Below are positions 7,292 to 15,115 of a stretch of 18,262 nt of DNA, one piece after another. Location: positions 1 to 18,262 of the forward strand of contig CAZUXM010000056.1 of NCBI GenBank assembly GCA_964624635.1, written 5' to 3'. The stretch's first letter is position 1. Each line of letters opens with the position of its first letter. The notes beneath the pieces were generated by a model that was not told the DNA's origin, made no database searches, and was given only the letters and a program-made list of their open reading frames with translations. Made by a program: the position numbers and the translations under genes. The DNA is from JANWKQ01 sp964624635. Lineage in GTDB: Bacteria; Bacteroidota; Bacteroidia; CAIKAF01.

Positions 7292-7465
7292 ATGCAATTC
7301 AATAATAACATTCAATCTTCAACTGGTAGTTGTGCTATGTGCAGCTGTTGGAAATCTGTTTTACCTCCTGAAGAAGTATCGTTGAAAAAAAAGAAAAAAG
7401 AATGTTGTAAAAAATATAAAAAAAAAGGCAAGCGTTGTAAATCATGCCCTGGGAAAGTTGATTAA
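7292..7465 (+). CDS. Small Cys/Lys-rich protein, function unknown
   Basis: An ORF of 57 residues that standard length cut-offs miss. It has 7 Cys (14, 17, 19, 38, 39, 49, 52) in two clusters: a CxxCxC group (SCAMCSCW) and a basic group with CCKK and CKSCP. It has about 14 Lys, five in a row at 32-36. It has no signal peptide and no membrane segment, so it should be cytoplasmic. The Cys pattern suggests metal or iron-sulfur binding, or redox sensing; that is inference. It sits at the end of the haem locus but has its own consensus promoter ending 5 bp before the ATG. Runs of 8 A (7385-7392) and 9 A (7418-7426) could cause slippage. I do not know a named family for it. Confidence 0.65.
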   Translation: MQFNNNIQSSTGSCAMCSCWKSVLPPEEVSLKKKKKECCKKYKKKGKRCKSCPGKVD

Positions 7466-7549
7466 GGTTCTTCTTAGTATGTGTACAATGTTATAAACTA
7501 TACCTTTCTAAATGCTGGCAAGCCTTTTAGCAATGTCTGTTCTTCTTTG

Positions 7550-7557
7550 TATTTTTG
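7550..7557 (+). promoter_or_regulatory. -7 promoter element of uvrC
   Basis: TATTTTTG fits TAnnTTTG exactly and lies 9 bp before the ATG at 7567. No clear -33 TTG is seen at the usual distance. It overlaps the TTG at 7555 and argues that this TTG is promoter, not a start codon. Confidence 0.5.
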
Positions 7558-7566
7558 TTAAGATTC

Positions 7567-9372
7567 ATGGACAGGTCAGAGAAAATATCTACCATTTTAA
7601 AAACCCTACCCGAAGTTCCGGGAATCTATCAGTATTTGGATGCTGATGGGAAGATTATTTATGTTGGAAAGGCTAAAAACCTTAAGAACAGAGTTTCATC
7701 GTATTTTAATAAGATTCAGTATGAAAATCGCAAGACACAAGTACTTGTAAAAAATATTGAGGATATCCGTTTTATTGTAGTCAATAATGAAATGGAATCT
7801 TTATTACTTGAGAACACTCTCATTAAAAAATACCAACCCCGGTTTAATATTCAATTAAAAGACGATAAAACTTTCCCATGGATATGTATTAAAAAAGAAC
7901 CGTTCCCCCGTATTTTCCCTACCCGTAGAAAAATAAAAGACGGATCAGAATATTTTGGGCCTTATACTTCTGTAAAAACGATGAGAGCCGTACTTGATCT
8001 CATTAAACAATTGTACCAAATTCGTTCATGTAATTTGCAACTTACTCCTACGAATATCCAAAGCGGAAAGTTTAAAGTGTGTTTAGAGTACCATATCAAC
8101 AATTGTAAGGGTCCTTGCGAAGCCAAACAAACCGAAGAAGAGTACCTGGAGATGATAAAACAAATTCGTTTTATATTGAAAGGAAAAACATCTGATGTGA
8201 CCCATCATTTTAAAAATATTATGCAGGAATATGCTACTTCTTACCGTTTTGAAGAAGCACAACAGATTAAAGAAAAGTTGGATTATCTTGAAAAGTTTAA
8301 AGATAAAAATGTAGTGGTACATCCGGATATTGATGATGTGGATGTTTTTTCAATTGAAAGTGACGCTAAATATGCATATGTAAATTATTTAAAAATTGCC
8401 TCCGGAGCAATTGTGCAAAGTCATACCCTAGAGTTAAAGAAAAAGCTGGAAGAAACAGATGAGGAATTATTGCTACTTGGCATGGTGGAGTTGCGAAATA
8501 TTTTTTCGAGTGATTCAAAAGAAATTATTTTGCCTTTCGAAACGGGATTGGAGATGGAGGGAGTAAAGATTACGGTTCCGCAACGTGGTGATAAAAAAAT
8601 GCTGGTGGAATTATCACAACGAAATGTAAAGTATTTTAAACTGGATAAACTCAAACAACTGGAGATAAAAGACCCACAATCACATGCGGATCGTATTTTG
8701 GAAACGATGAAAAAAGATTTACGCATGAAGGAATTACCTAAACATATTGAGTGTTTTGATAACTCCAATTTTCAGGGAGCATTTCCGGTATCAGCGATGG
8801 TTTGTTTTAAAGATGCAAAACCAAGTAAAAAAGATTACAGACATTTTAACGTAAAAACCGTAGAAGGGCCCGATGATTTTGCTACCATGAAAGAAGTACT
8901 TACACGCAGATATTCCCGATTGCTGGAAGAAAATGATCCGCTTCCACAATTGATAGTGATTGATGGTGGTAAAGGCCAATTAGGAATGGCGGTGGAAGTG
9001 TTGGATGAATTAGGCTTACGTGGAAAAATAGCAGTGATAGGAATAGCCAAACGTCTCGAAGAAATTTTTTATCCGGGTGATTCATTACCCATGTATATTG
9101 ATAAAAGGAGCGAAACATTAAAGGTGATTCAACACATGCGTAATGAAGCCCATCGTTTTGGCATTACTCATTATCGTAAACGTCATCAAAAAGCATTGAT
9201 CAGTACAGAGCTGGAAAAAATTGAAGGCATTGGAGAAGCTACTGCTACTGAATTATTACGTCATTTTAAATCGGTAAAAAAAATAAAAGAAGCATCTTTT
9301 GAAGATTTAGAGAATGTTGTTGGAAATGCACGAGCAAAAAAAGTATTTGAATATTTCCATAACGAATCATAG
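7567..9372 (+). CDS. uvrC: Excinuclease ABC subunit C
   Basis: UvrC makes the dual incisions around UvrB-bound DNA lesions in nucleotide excision repair. The 601-residue protein has the full family layout. An N-terminal GIY-YIG nuclease domain carries VPGIYQYLD and IIYVGKAKNLKNR, with an Arg and a Glu further on (NNEMESLLLEN). A Cys-containing linker (CLEYHINNCKGPCEAKQ) and a UvrB-binding UVR helix pair (RFEEAQQIKEKLDYLEKF) follow. Then comes the RNase H-like 3' nuclease domain, with ECFDNSNFQG, VIDGGKGQLG and HRFGITHYRKRH. A C-terminal double helix-hairpin-helix (IEGIGEATATELLRHF) closes it. I chose ATG 7567 over TTG 7555 because the TTG lies within the -7 element. It is monocistronic here. 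Confidence 0.96.
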   Translation: MDRSEKISTILKTLPEVPGIYQYLDADGKIIYVGKAKNLKNRVSSYFNKIQYENRKTQVLVKNIEDIRFIVVNNEMESLLLENTLIKKYQPRFNIQLKDDKTFPWICIKKEPFPRIFPTRRKIKDGSEYFGPYTSVKTMRAVLDLIKQLYQIRSCNLQLTPTNIQSGKFKVCLEYHINNCKGPCEAKQTEEEYLEMIKQIRFILKGKTSDVTHHFKNIMQEYATSYRFEEAQQIKEKLDYLEKFKDKNVVVHPDIDDVDVFSIESDAKYAYVNYLKIASGAIVQSHTLELKKKLEETDEELLLLGMVELRNIFSSDSKEIILPFETGLEMEGVKITVPQRGDKKMLVELSQRNVKYFKLDKLKQLEIKDPQSHADRILETMKKDLRMKELPKHIECFDNSNFQGAFPVSAMVCFKDAKPSKKDYRHFNVKTVEGPDDFATMKEVLTRRYSRLLEENDPLPQLIVIDGGKGQLGMAVEVLDELGLRGKIAVIGIAKRLEEIFYPGDSLPMYIDKRSETLKVIQHMRNEAHRFGITHYRKRHQKALISTELEKIEGIGEATATELLRHFKSVKKIKEASFEDLENVVGNARAKKVFEYFHNES

Positions 9373-9395
9373 CCTATTAATTATATTATTTTCTT

Positions 9396-9531
9396 TGGAA
9401 TATATCCAACTCCTCCGGAGTTGCTTTAAACCATTGTTCCAGTTGCTATATCTATCTGATTCCTCCGGAATCAAAAAATGCATGTATGATTTTTAAGGAT
9501 AAATGACTTCAGAGAAGTCGGATATATTCCA
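9396..9531. repeat. 136-bp MITE-like element with terminal inverted repeats and three hairpins
   Basis: TGGAATATATCCAACT (9396-9411) and AGTCGGATATATTCCA (9516-9531) are inverted copies matching at 15 of 16 positions. Between and overlapping them are three tight hairpins with 3-base loops: CAACTCC-TCC-GGAGTTG (9407-9423), TGATTCC-TCC-GGAATCA (9457-9473) and GACTTC-AGA-GAAGTC (9505-9519). No ORF is evident inside. This is the form of a small non-autonomous (REP or MITE) element. Together with the repeat at 9558 it fills most of the 341-bp gap between uvrC and the phosphoesterase. Confidence 0.7.
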
Positions 9532-9557
9532 GTAATTTAATCCTATAGATGTATTCT

Positions 9558-9709
9558 AGCCGAGCCAGCGAGGCACATCTGCGAAATTGAAACAGCGTCT
9601 AAGCGAAATAGTAGCGACGACATAATATCTGTGATAATCTGTGAAATCTGCGGGAACCGAGCGAAGCGAGTTCACGAACACCTTATATAAAGAATATGAT
9701 GTGAGTAAA
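9558..9709 (+). repeat. Dispersed intergenic repeat, copy A
   Basis: It begins AGCCGAGCCAGCGAGGC and contains a core (AATCTGTGAAATCTGCGGGAA at 9636-9656, given here in two parts: AATCTGTGAA, ATCTGCGGGAA) and a tail CGAAGCGAGTTCACGAACAC. Head, core and tail recur in the same order at 15317-15488, and head and core recur inverted at 15116-15218. It has no long ORF. The internal direct repeat AGCGA-AGCGA and small inverted repeats suggest a structured element. Confidence 0.75.
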
Positions 9710-9713
9710 TAAT

Positions 9714-10574
9714 TTACCCCGCCATCAACTTCTGAAATCCCATAAAATAAGCCATTTCTTCTTCGGTTTCCATACTCATTTCTGATTCTTCCGTTTCTTC
9801 TTCTTCCACCGTTTTTATTACAGGGTCCTGCACATATTTATATACATGCCATTGGTTATCATAATATTCTAAAGAGGATAAACTTTCTACCCAATCACCT
9901 GAATTAAGGTAGGTAACTAATTTATGATTCAAGTGATAATCCTGCATTTTGGGTTGATGAATATGCCCGCAAATAACGGTATCATAATGTTTAGCATGAG
10001 CAATTTCAATGGCTACTTTTTCGTAATCGCTAATATGTTTAATGGCTCGTTTTACCGATTGTTTTACATGGTGCGAAAACTGTATTTTCTGACTTCCTTT
10101 TTTATCAAATAAATAATTGATGGCTCTATTGGCTAATACCAACATATCATACGATTTGCCGCCAATTTTTGCCAACATTTTGGAATATCGCATGGATACA
10201 TCTACCAAATCACCATGAAAAAACCAGGTGCGTTTGCCATTGAGCTCTAATACCAGTTCGTTTTTTAAATGAAAACTACCCAAGGTAAAATCTGTAAACT
10301 TTCTCAACATTTCATCGTGGTTCCCGGTAATGTAATACACAGGAATATTGTTGGTCATATACTTCACCATTTTTTTAATCACTTTCATATGTGATTTAGG
10401 CCAGTATTTTTTTGAAAATTGCCAGATGTCAATAATGTCCCCGTTTAATATGACCATTTTAGGTTGAACTGTTTTTAAATACTTCAACAGTTCTTTAGCA
10501 TGACAACCGTAAGTGCCTAAATGAATATCAGATAAAACTAAAATATCAACGGTGCGAATGGGTTGTTCTTTCAT
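9714..10574 (-). CDS. LpxH-like metallophosphoesterase (putative UDP-2,3-diacylglucosamine diphosphatase)
   Basis: A 286-residue calcineurin-type phosphoesterase with all five metal-binding motifs in order: SDIHLG (15-20), NGDIID (44-49), GNHD (84-87), FHGD (119-122) and GHIH (203-206). The family includes LpxH, which splits UDP-2,3-diacylglucosamine to lipid X in lipid A synthesis at the inner membrane, and Bacteroidota homologues of this length are usually given that name. Compared with classic LpxH (about 240 residues) it has a C-terminal extension ending in a very acidic stretch (about 250-270, rich in Glu with Met). Substrate is therefore probable, not proven. A TACATTTG -7 element lies upstream. 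Confidence 0.8.
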   Translation of the reverse strand: MKEQPIRTVDILVLSDIHLGTYGCHAKELLKYLKTVQPKMVILNGDIIDIWQFSKKYWPKSHMKVIKKMVKYMTNNIPVYYITGNHDEMLRKFTDFTLGSFHLKNELVLELNGKRTWFFHGDLVDVSMRYSKMLAKIGGKSYDMLVLANRAINYLFDKKGSQKIQFSHHVKQSVKRAIKHISDYEKVAIEIAHAKHYDTVICGHIHQPKMQDYHLNHKLVTYLNSGDWVESLSSLEYYDNQWHVYKYVQDPVIKTVEEEETEESEMSMETEEEMAYFMGFQKLMAG

Positions 10575-10591
10575 AACAATGAATTTATGTT

Positions 10592-10599
10592 CAAATGTA
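10592..10599 (-). promoter_or_regulatory. -7 promoter element of the phosphoesterase gene
   Basis: On the minus strand this reads TACATTTG, a full match to TAnnTTTG, 17 bp before the ATG. No clear -33 element was found. The rest of the 179-bp gap (10575-10753) shows nothing else I can name. Confidence 0.45.
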
Positions 10600-10753
10600 C
10601 CCTGTGTTCATTACTTCATAGTTTACCTGCTATTAAGTATATAATAACGATATAATAAGGCGAGGTTAATAATGGATTTTAGCAGAGTTCTAAACAGCAC
10701 TTTGTTAGTGACCTAAGTGAATATTAATGTGCAGTTAATATGAGTTTGATAAA

Positions 10754-11161
10754 TTAGCTGATGAACCTTGATCGTACTTCAGGCGTAGGCACCATACAGG
10801 CCTCTTTTTTACCCCACCACTTGTATCGGTTTTTAGCTACCCATTTATACAATGGATCACGTAAAAATTTAGGGATAATAATACCTGCATAGGCTAACGA
10901 ATAAATACCTCCTAATTTACGAGCAATATGTAATACGGCTGACGAAAATACATAGGCTCGGTCATCATCTACCAGAATCACTGAATCAAATTTGGCAGGA
11001 TCTAACCCATGTTTGTTCATCAGATATTGGCCGGTTTCTGATTGAATGGGCGCAAACCTGAAGTAGCTTTTTTTATCAAAGCCAATAATGGTATTTACGG
11101 AGTTGTTGCAGAAGTTGCAAACCCCGTCAAATAGGATAATCCCGTTTTGATTTTCAACCAT
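10754..11161 (-). CDS. DCC-family thiol-disulfide oxidoreductase (DUF393, YuxK-like)
   Basis: A 135-residue protein of the DCC family, named for its N-terminal D-x-x-C-x-x-C motif, seen here as FDGVCNFC with Asp12, Cys15 and Cys18. The rest fits too: SYFRFAPIQSETG after the first strand-helix unit, then DSVILVDDDRAYVFSSAVLHIARKLG, and a C-terminal KNRYKWWGKKEACMVPTPEVRSRF. The family has a thioredoxin-like fold and is thought to act in cytoplasmic thiol-disulfide exchange; substrates are unknown. It has no signal peptide. It is divergent from the coiled-coil lipoprotein gene across 123 bp. It is probably transcribed separately from the phosphoesterase, because 179 bp with a promoter element lie between them. 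Confidence 0.85.
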   Translation of the reverse strand: MVENQNGIILFDGVCNFCNNSVNTIIGFDKKSYFRFAPIQSETGQYLMNKHGLDPAKFDSVILVDDDRAYVFSSAVLHIARKLGGIYSLAYAGIIIPKFLRDPLYKWVAKNRYKWWGKKEACMVPTPEVRSRFIS

Positions 11162-11254
11162 ATGGGGTAAAATTAAGCAGAAATTGGGGAGTTTAGATAC
11201 CTAAAAATGTTTAAAAAATAGGGGGTAATAACCTCAACTACAACAAAAACCCCA

Positions 11255-11262
11255 TATTTTTG
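11255..11262 (+). promoter_or_regulatory. -7 promoter element of the coiled-coil lipoprotein gene
   Basis: TATTTTTG matches TAnnTTTG exactly, 22 bp before the ATG at 11285. No TTG is found at the usual -33 distance. A TAGGGGGTA lies about 28 bp upstream (11219-11227), faintly like the right arm of the haem-locus motif. Confidence 0.45.
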
Positions 11263-11284
11263 TACCAACATTTAACTTATTTAT

Positions 11285-12151
11285 ATGCGAAAATTATTTT
11301 TCATATCAGCTGCCGCCATATCTATAGCTCTAACCTCATGTGGAGGTGATTCAGGAAAGATCAAACAAATGCAAGCGAAACTTGATAGTCTTGAATCTAT
11401 TAACAGTGGTAATACCGATAATATCAATGGTTATATTGCCGAAATGAATACCATTTATGATCGTTTAGATGAGATTAAAAGAAATGAAGGTATAATCAGT
11501 GATAATTCTGCTGAAAATGAAGGTGATCTAACAGACGATAAAAGAGAAAAAATTCAGGAGAGCATCAATATCATTGCTCAGTTAATGGATGAGAATAAAG
11601 AAAAAATCGCATCTCTTAACAAAAAGCTGAAAAATTCAGGAAAAGAAAACAAACAACTGGAAGAGTTGATTGCTAATTTGAATAAACAGATCGAAGAGAA
11701 AGACAAAGAAATTGCCTCCTTAAAAGAGCAACTAGCCACTTTAAATATTCAAGTGCAGGAAATGTCTGCTAAAAACGATAGTTTGCAAAACGTAAATGAT
11801 GAAAATCAAACGACCATTGCTAATCAGGACCAGGAGTTAAATACTGTGTACTATTGTATGGGAACTTTTAAGGAACTTACCAATAATAAAGTATTGGATA
11901 AAGGAGGCGCTTTTTCTGCTAAATCAGGATCTAAATTAAGTGCTGATGTAAACATGGATTATTTCACTAAAACAGATAAAAGAAAAATTAATGAAATTCC
12001 GTTAGGTGCTAAAAAAGTAACCTTAAAAACTTCTCATCCATCTAGCAGTTATACCTTGGTAAAAGAAGGAAATAAAGTTACCAAACTTACTATTAACGAC
12101 CAGGCTAAATTCTGGAGCAATAGCAAGTATTGTGTATTGATGTTAGAATAA
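11285..12151 (+). CDS. Coiled-coil lipoprotein, function unknown
   Basis: A 288-residue envelope protein. A lipoprotein signal ends in LTSC (Cys19). Residues about 25-185 are strongly heptad-like: KIKQMQAKLDSLESI, then long Lys/Glu/Leu/Ile runs such as LEELIANLNKQIEEKDKEI, predicting a long parallel coiled coil. A compact C-terminal domain (about 190-288) begins with TVYYCMGTFKELTNNKVLDKGG. It ends in a segment like SHPSSSYTLVKEGNKVTKL, which looks like a small beta-rich module. I know proteins of this layout only as hypothetical Bacteroidota lipoproteins. A spacer or scaffold role in the periplasm is plausible but unsupported. It is monocistronic: its own -7 element lies upstream and a strong terminator follows. 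Confidence 0.8.
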   Translation: MRKLFFISAAAISIALTSCGGDSGKIKQMQAKLDSLESINSGNTDNINGYIAEMNTIYDRLDEIKRNEGIISDNSAENEGDLTDDKREKIQESINIIAQLMDENKEKIASLNKKLKNSGKENKQLEELIANLNKQIEEKDKEIASLKEQLATLNIQVQEMSAKNDSLQNVNDENQTTIANQDQELNTVYYCMGTFKELTNNKVLDKGGAFSAKSGSKLSADVNMDYFTKTDKRKINEIPLGAKKVTLKTSHPSSSYTLVKEGNKVTKLTINDQAKFWSNSKYCVLMLE

Positions 12152-12168
12152 ATTTTATCTAAAATATT

Positions 12169-12203
12169 AAAAGCCCATCGGTTAACGCTGATGGGCTTTT
12201 TTG
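12169..12203 (+). terminator. Rho-independent terminator
   Basis: The arms AAAAGCCCATC (12169-12179) and GATGGGCTTTT (12190-12200) pair perfectly over 11 bp around a 10-base loop and run into six T. It closes the coiled-coil lipoprotein transcript and sits only 14 bp before ribE. Confidence 0.9.
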
Positions 12204-12216
12204 TTATCTTTATTCC

Positions 12217-12807
12217 ATGTTTACAGGCATTATAGAAAGTATGGGAAAAGTTAGGGCCATTGCTAAAAATGGAACCAATCTTACTTTTTCTATCGAATCT
12301 TCGTTTTTACTAGAATTAAAGATAGACCAATCAGTGGCGCATAATGGTGTTTGTTTAACGGTGGATGGAATTTTTGATTCATATTATACCGTTACGGCAA
12401 TTAAAGAAACATTGGAAAAAACCAACCTGGGATCTTTAAAGGAGGGAGATTCAATTAATTTGGAAAGATGTTTAAAGGTAGGTGACCGGTTAGATGGCCA
12501 TATAGTGCAGGGACATGTAGATAGTACTGCATTAGTTACCGATATTATTACCCAGAATGGAAGTTGGGAGTATTATTTTGAATATACACCCGGCGAATTT
12601 ATTACAGTGTCAAAGGGATCTATTTGTGTAAATGGGGTAAGTTTAACGGTGGTTAATTCATCAAACGGAAAATTTTCGGTTGCTATTATCCCTTATACCC
12701 ATGAGCATACCAACTTTCATCAACTAAAAAAAGGAGATTCGGTAAATCTGGAATTTGATATTGTAGGTAAGTATATTTTAGGGAAGAAAAATTCTTATTT
12801 GGACTAA
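12217..12807 (+). CDS. ribE: Riboflavin synthase, alpha chain
   Basis: This enzyme dismutates two molecules of 6,7-dimethyl-8-ribityllumazine to riboflavin and a pyrimidinedione, the last step of riboflavin synthesis. The 196-residue protein has the typical length and the two tandem lumazine-binding repeats: residues 1-97 (opening MFTGIIESMGKV, with NGVCLTV at 43-49) and 98-196 (opening GHVDSTALV, with NGVSLTV at 139-145). The N-terminal MFTGII motif fixes the start. No FMN riboswitch fits in the 65 bp upstream, which hold a terminator and a promoter-like TATCTTTA (12205-12212). A Tim44-like gene follows after 19 bp and may share the transcript. In many bacteria this gene is called ribC or ribE. 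Confidence 0.96.
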   Translation: MFTGIIESMGKVRAIAKNGTNLTFSIESSFLLELKIDQSVAHNGVCLTVDGIFDSYYTVTAIKETLEKTNLGSLKEGDSINLERCLKVGDRLDGHIVQGHVDSTALVTDIITQNGSWEYYFEYTPGEFITVSKGSICVNGVSLTVVNSSNGKFSVAIIPYTHEHTNFHQLKKGDSVNLEFDIVGKYILGKKNSYLD

Positions 12808-12826
12808 TCCATTGGGTTAATTTTAT

Positions 12827-13483
12827 ATGAGGTTTTTAGTTTTTTATATTCAATGGATATCTGTTCGTCCAATATCAGAAGAAGAAAGACCTTTTCATAT
12901 AGCCACTGCTCTATTAATGACGGTCCCTGTTTTTATAGGTGTTGTTTGGTTTGTAATTGTAAACGCCAGATATACTTCAAAAAAATCGTTGGTTAAAAAA
13001 TTCATTAAAGAATTTAGTAAAACGGATCCCTTTTGGAACCATGATAAAATGATAGAGTTAGCAGACTCAATTTTCAGATCAATTCAAATAGCTTGGTATA
13101 AAAATGATTTTAAAGCAATAAAAGATAGTCTTACTAATCATATGAAGACCGACTTTATAAATACTTGGGAAAGTTTAAAGAGTCAGAATTATAGATTTAT
13201 TTGTACATCTATATTGGTAGAAAGGGTTACAATAATTGGCGCAGAAGATCACGATGGTAGGGATAATGATAGTTTTACTGTTGAAATTTCGGGTAGAATA
13301 ATTAGATATTTATTAAACAATAGTACCGGAAAGTTGGTAGATGATAATACAAACTCAATTCAGGAGTTTACAGACATTTATTATTTTAAAAGACTAGAAA
13401 ACAGGTGGCTGCTCGATAAAATTCGCTATGACGCTGATATTACAGATACTTTGGGCCATAAAGTGATTGATAATAAAGACTGA
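12827..13483 (+). CDS. Membrane-anchored Tim44-like (NTF2-fold) domain protein
   Basis: A 218-residue protein with one strong transmembrane helix (about 26-46, ATALLMTVPVFIGVVWFVIV) and a soluble domain (about 55-205). The domain resembles the Tim44-like family: FIKEFSKTDPFWNHDKMIELADSIF, then IQIAWYKNDFKAIKDSLTNHM, and a closing TDIYYFKRLENRWLLDKI. In mitochondria Tim44 tethers a chaperone to the import channel; bacterial relatives are envelope proteins of poorly known role. It follows ribE by 19 bp on the same strand. The start at 12827 puts an amphipathic segment before the membrane helix. The family call rests on pattern only, so it is moderate. Confidence 0.6.
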   Translation: MRFLVFYIQWISVRPISEEERPFHIATALLMTVPVFIGVVWFVIVNARYTSKKSLVKKFIKEFSKTDPFWNHDKMIELADSIFRSIQIAWYKNDFKAIKDSLTNHMKTDFINTWESLKSQNYRFICTSILVERVTIIGAEDHDGRDNDSFTVEISGRIIRYLLNNSTGKLVDDNTNSIQEFTDIYYFKRLENRWLLDKIRYDADITDTLGHKVIDNKD

Positions 13484-13559
13484 TATCACTTCTCTAACCA
13501 ATTAAAAGTTAACGAATTGTAAACGAAGCAACCCATGTCTACAAAAATCGTACCCTATA

Positions 13560-13590
13560 TTGAATAATTGAACTCAGTTCGTTAGATTTG
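13560..13590 (+). promoter_or_regulatory. Promoter of rpoN
   Basis: TTG (13560-13562), a 20-bp spacer and TAGATTTG (13583-13590) match both elements of the Bacteroidota promoter. The ATG at 13596 follows after 5 bp, so the message is nearly leaderless. Confidence 0.65.
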
Positions 13591-13595
13591 TACGT

Positions 13596-15086
13596 ATGCT
13601 AAAGCAAAATTTACAACAAAAGTTATTACAGAAATTAAGTCCTCAACAAATTCAATTAATGAAGTTGTTGCAGGTGCCGACAGCTGTGTTGGAACAACGT
13701 ATTAAGGAAGAGTTAGAGTCTAATCCGGCGCTTGAAGAAGGAAATAGTGATGAGTATGAAATGAAAGAAGATGCAGATACGGATGACAATGAATATGACG
13801 ATGATTTTGAAACTACTGAAGAAGGTATCGAACTCGAAAATAAAAACGATGATATTGATATCAACGAATATTTAGGTAACGAAGATGAACCTTATTATAA
13901 AACCCAAACTAATAATTACAGTGGCGATGATGAACAACGTGAAATTCCCTTCAGCGCAGGAATGGGTTTTCATGACATGCTCATTTCACAGGTGGGGTTA
14001 CGTCATTTAAATGATAAACAACAATCTATTGCAAAACATATCATAGGCAATATTGATGATGATGGGTATTTGATGAGAGATACTGAATCGATGGTAGATG
14101 ATATGGCGTTTTCACAAAACATTGAAGCTACTAAAGAAGAAGTAGATGAAATGTTAGCCGTTATTCAGGATTTTGATCCTCCAGGAGTAGGTGCTCGTAA
14201 TTTGCAGGAATGTTTGGTTATTCAATTAAAGAAAAAAGAAGATCAAAACGAATATACAGAGATTGCAACTAAAATTTTATCTAAATGTTTTGAAGAGTTC
14301 ACTAAAAAACATTACGATAAAATTCAAAAACGATTGGGTATTGATGATGATGAATTAAAAGATTCTATTGCAGAAATTCTACATCTCAATCCTAAGCCGG
14401 GGAGTTCTGTAGCTCAATCAAGCAGAGGAATGCAAACCATTATTCCGGATTTCATTTTACACAATACTGATGGTAAGCTCGAATTGTATTTGAATGCACG
14501 TAATGCTCCTGAGCTTCGAATCAGTAAAACCTATAGCGAAATGTTGGAAGGTTTTGCGAAGAACAAAAAAAATGCAGATAGAAGCCAAAAAGATGCGGTG
14601 ATATTTGTAAAACAAAAACTGGATGCAGCTAAATGGTTCATTGATGCAATTAAACAACGTCAGGAAACTTTAATGGCGGTGATGGGTGCTATTATTAATT
14701 ACCAGCATAATTACTTTTTAGCCGGTGATGAAACCAAACTCAGACCCATGATCTTAAAAGATATTGCAGATATTATTGGTTTGGATATTTCAACGGTAAG
14801 TCGTGTAGCAAATAGTAAGTATATAGAAACTCCGTTTGGAACATTTTTATTAAAATCATTTTTCTCTGAGTCGTTAAGCACTGATGATGGCGAAGAAGTA
14901 TCAACCCGCGAGGTGAAAAAGATTTTGCAGGATTGTATTGGTGGTGAAAATAAAAAACGTCCATTAACAGACGAGAAGTTAGCTGATATTCTAAAAGAAA
15001 AAGGATACAACATTGCACGTCGCACAGTGGCTAAGTACAGAGAACAATTGGATATTCCGGTAGCGAGGTTAAGAAAAGAACTGTAG
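13596..15086 (+). CDS. rpoN: RNA polymerase sigma-54 factor
   Basis: Sigma-54 directs RNA polymerase to -24/-12 promoters and needs an ATP-driven activator. The 496-residue protein shows all regions. Region I is the Gln/Leu-rich start (LKQNLQQKLLQKLSPQQIQL). Region II is a long acidic linker (about 50-105). The core-binding domain follows (SQVGLRHLNDKQQSIAKHIIGNIDDDGYL and FDPPGVGARNLQECL). The helix-turn-helix has LKDIADIIGLDISTVSRV, and the RpoN box ARRTVAKYRE (474-483) lies just before the end. All key signatures are intact. It stands alone, with its own promoter and no activator or hpf/ptsN genes beside it, unlike the usual proteobacterial order. Confidence 0.97.
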   Translation: MLKQNLQQKLLQKLSPQQIQLMKLLQVPTAVLEQRIKEELESNPALEEGNSDEYEMKEDADTDDNEYDDDFETTEEGIELENKNDDIDINEYLGNEDEPYYKTQTNNYSGDDEQREIPFSAGMGFHDMLISQVGLRHLNDKQQSIAKHIIGNIDDDGYLMRDTESMVDDMAFSQNIEATKEEVDEMLAVIQDFDPPGVGARNLQECLVIQLKKKEDQNEYTEIATKILSKCFEEFTKKHYDKIQKRLGIDDDELKDSIAEILHLNPKPGSSVAQSSRGMQTIIPDFILHNTDGKLELYLNARNAPELRISKTYSEMLEGFAKNKKNADRSQKDAVIFVKQKLDAAKWFIDAIKQRQETLMAVMGAIINYQHNYFLAGDETKLRPMILKDIADIIGLDISTVSRVANSKYIETPFGTFLLKSFFSESLSTDDGEEVSTREVKKILQDCIGGENKKRPLTDEKLADILKEKGYNIARRTVAKYREQLDIPVARLRKEL

Positions 15087-15115
15087 AATTTTATTTGGCT
15101 CGCTTTTGAGGTTTT

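Noticed and set aside
7515..7532. Possible -24/-12 (sigma-54) promoter, TGGC then GC before uvrC
   Set aside because: The spacing between the GG and GC dinucleotides is 11, not 10, and the flanking consensus bases are absent; a housekeeping -7 element lies nearer.
7555..7566. TTG at 7555 as an upstream start of uvrC
   Set aside because: It lies inside the -7 promoter element TATTTTTG; the ATG at 7567 is better placed and leads straight into the family N-terminus.
12152..12216. FMN riboswitch before ribE
   Set aside because: Only 65 bp are available, and they are taken up by the terminator hairpin and a promoter-like box.
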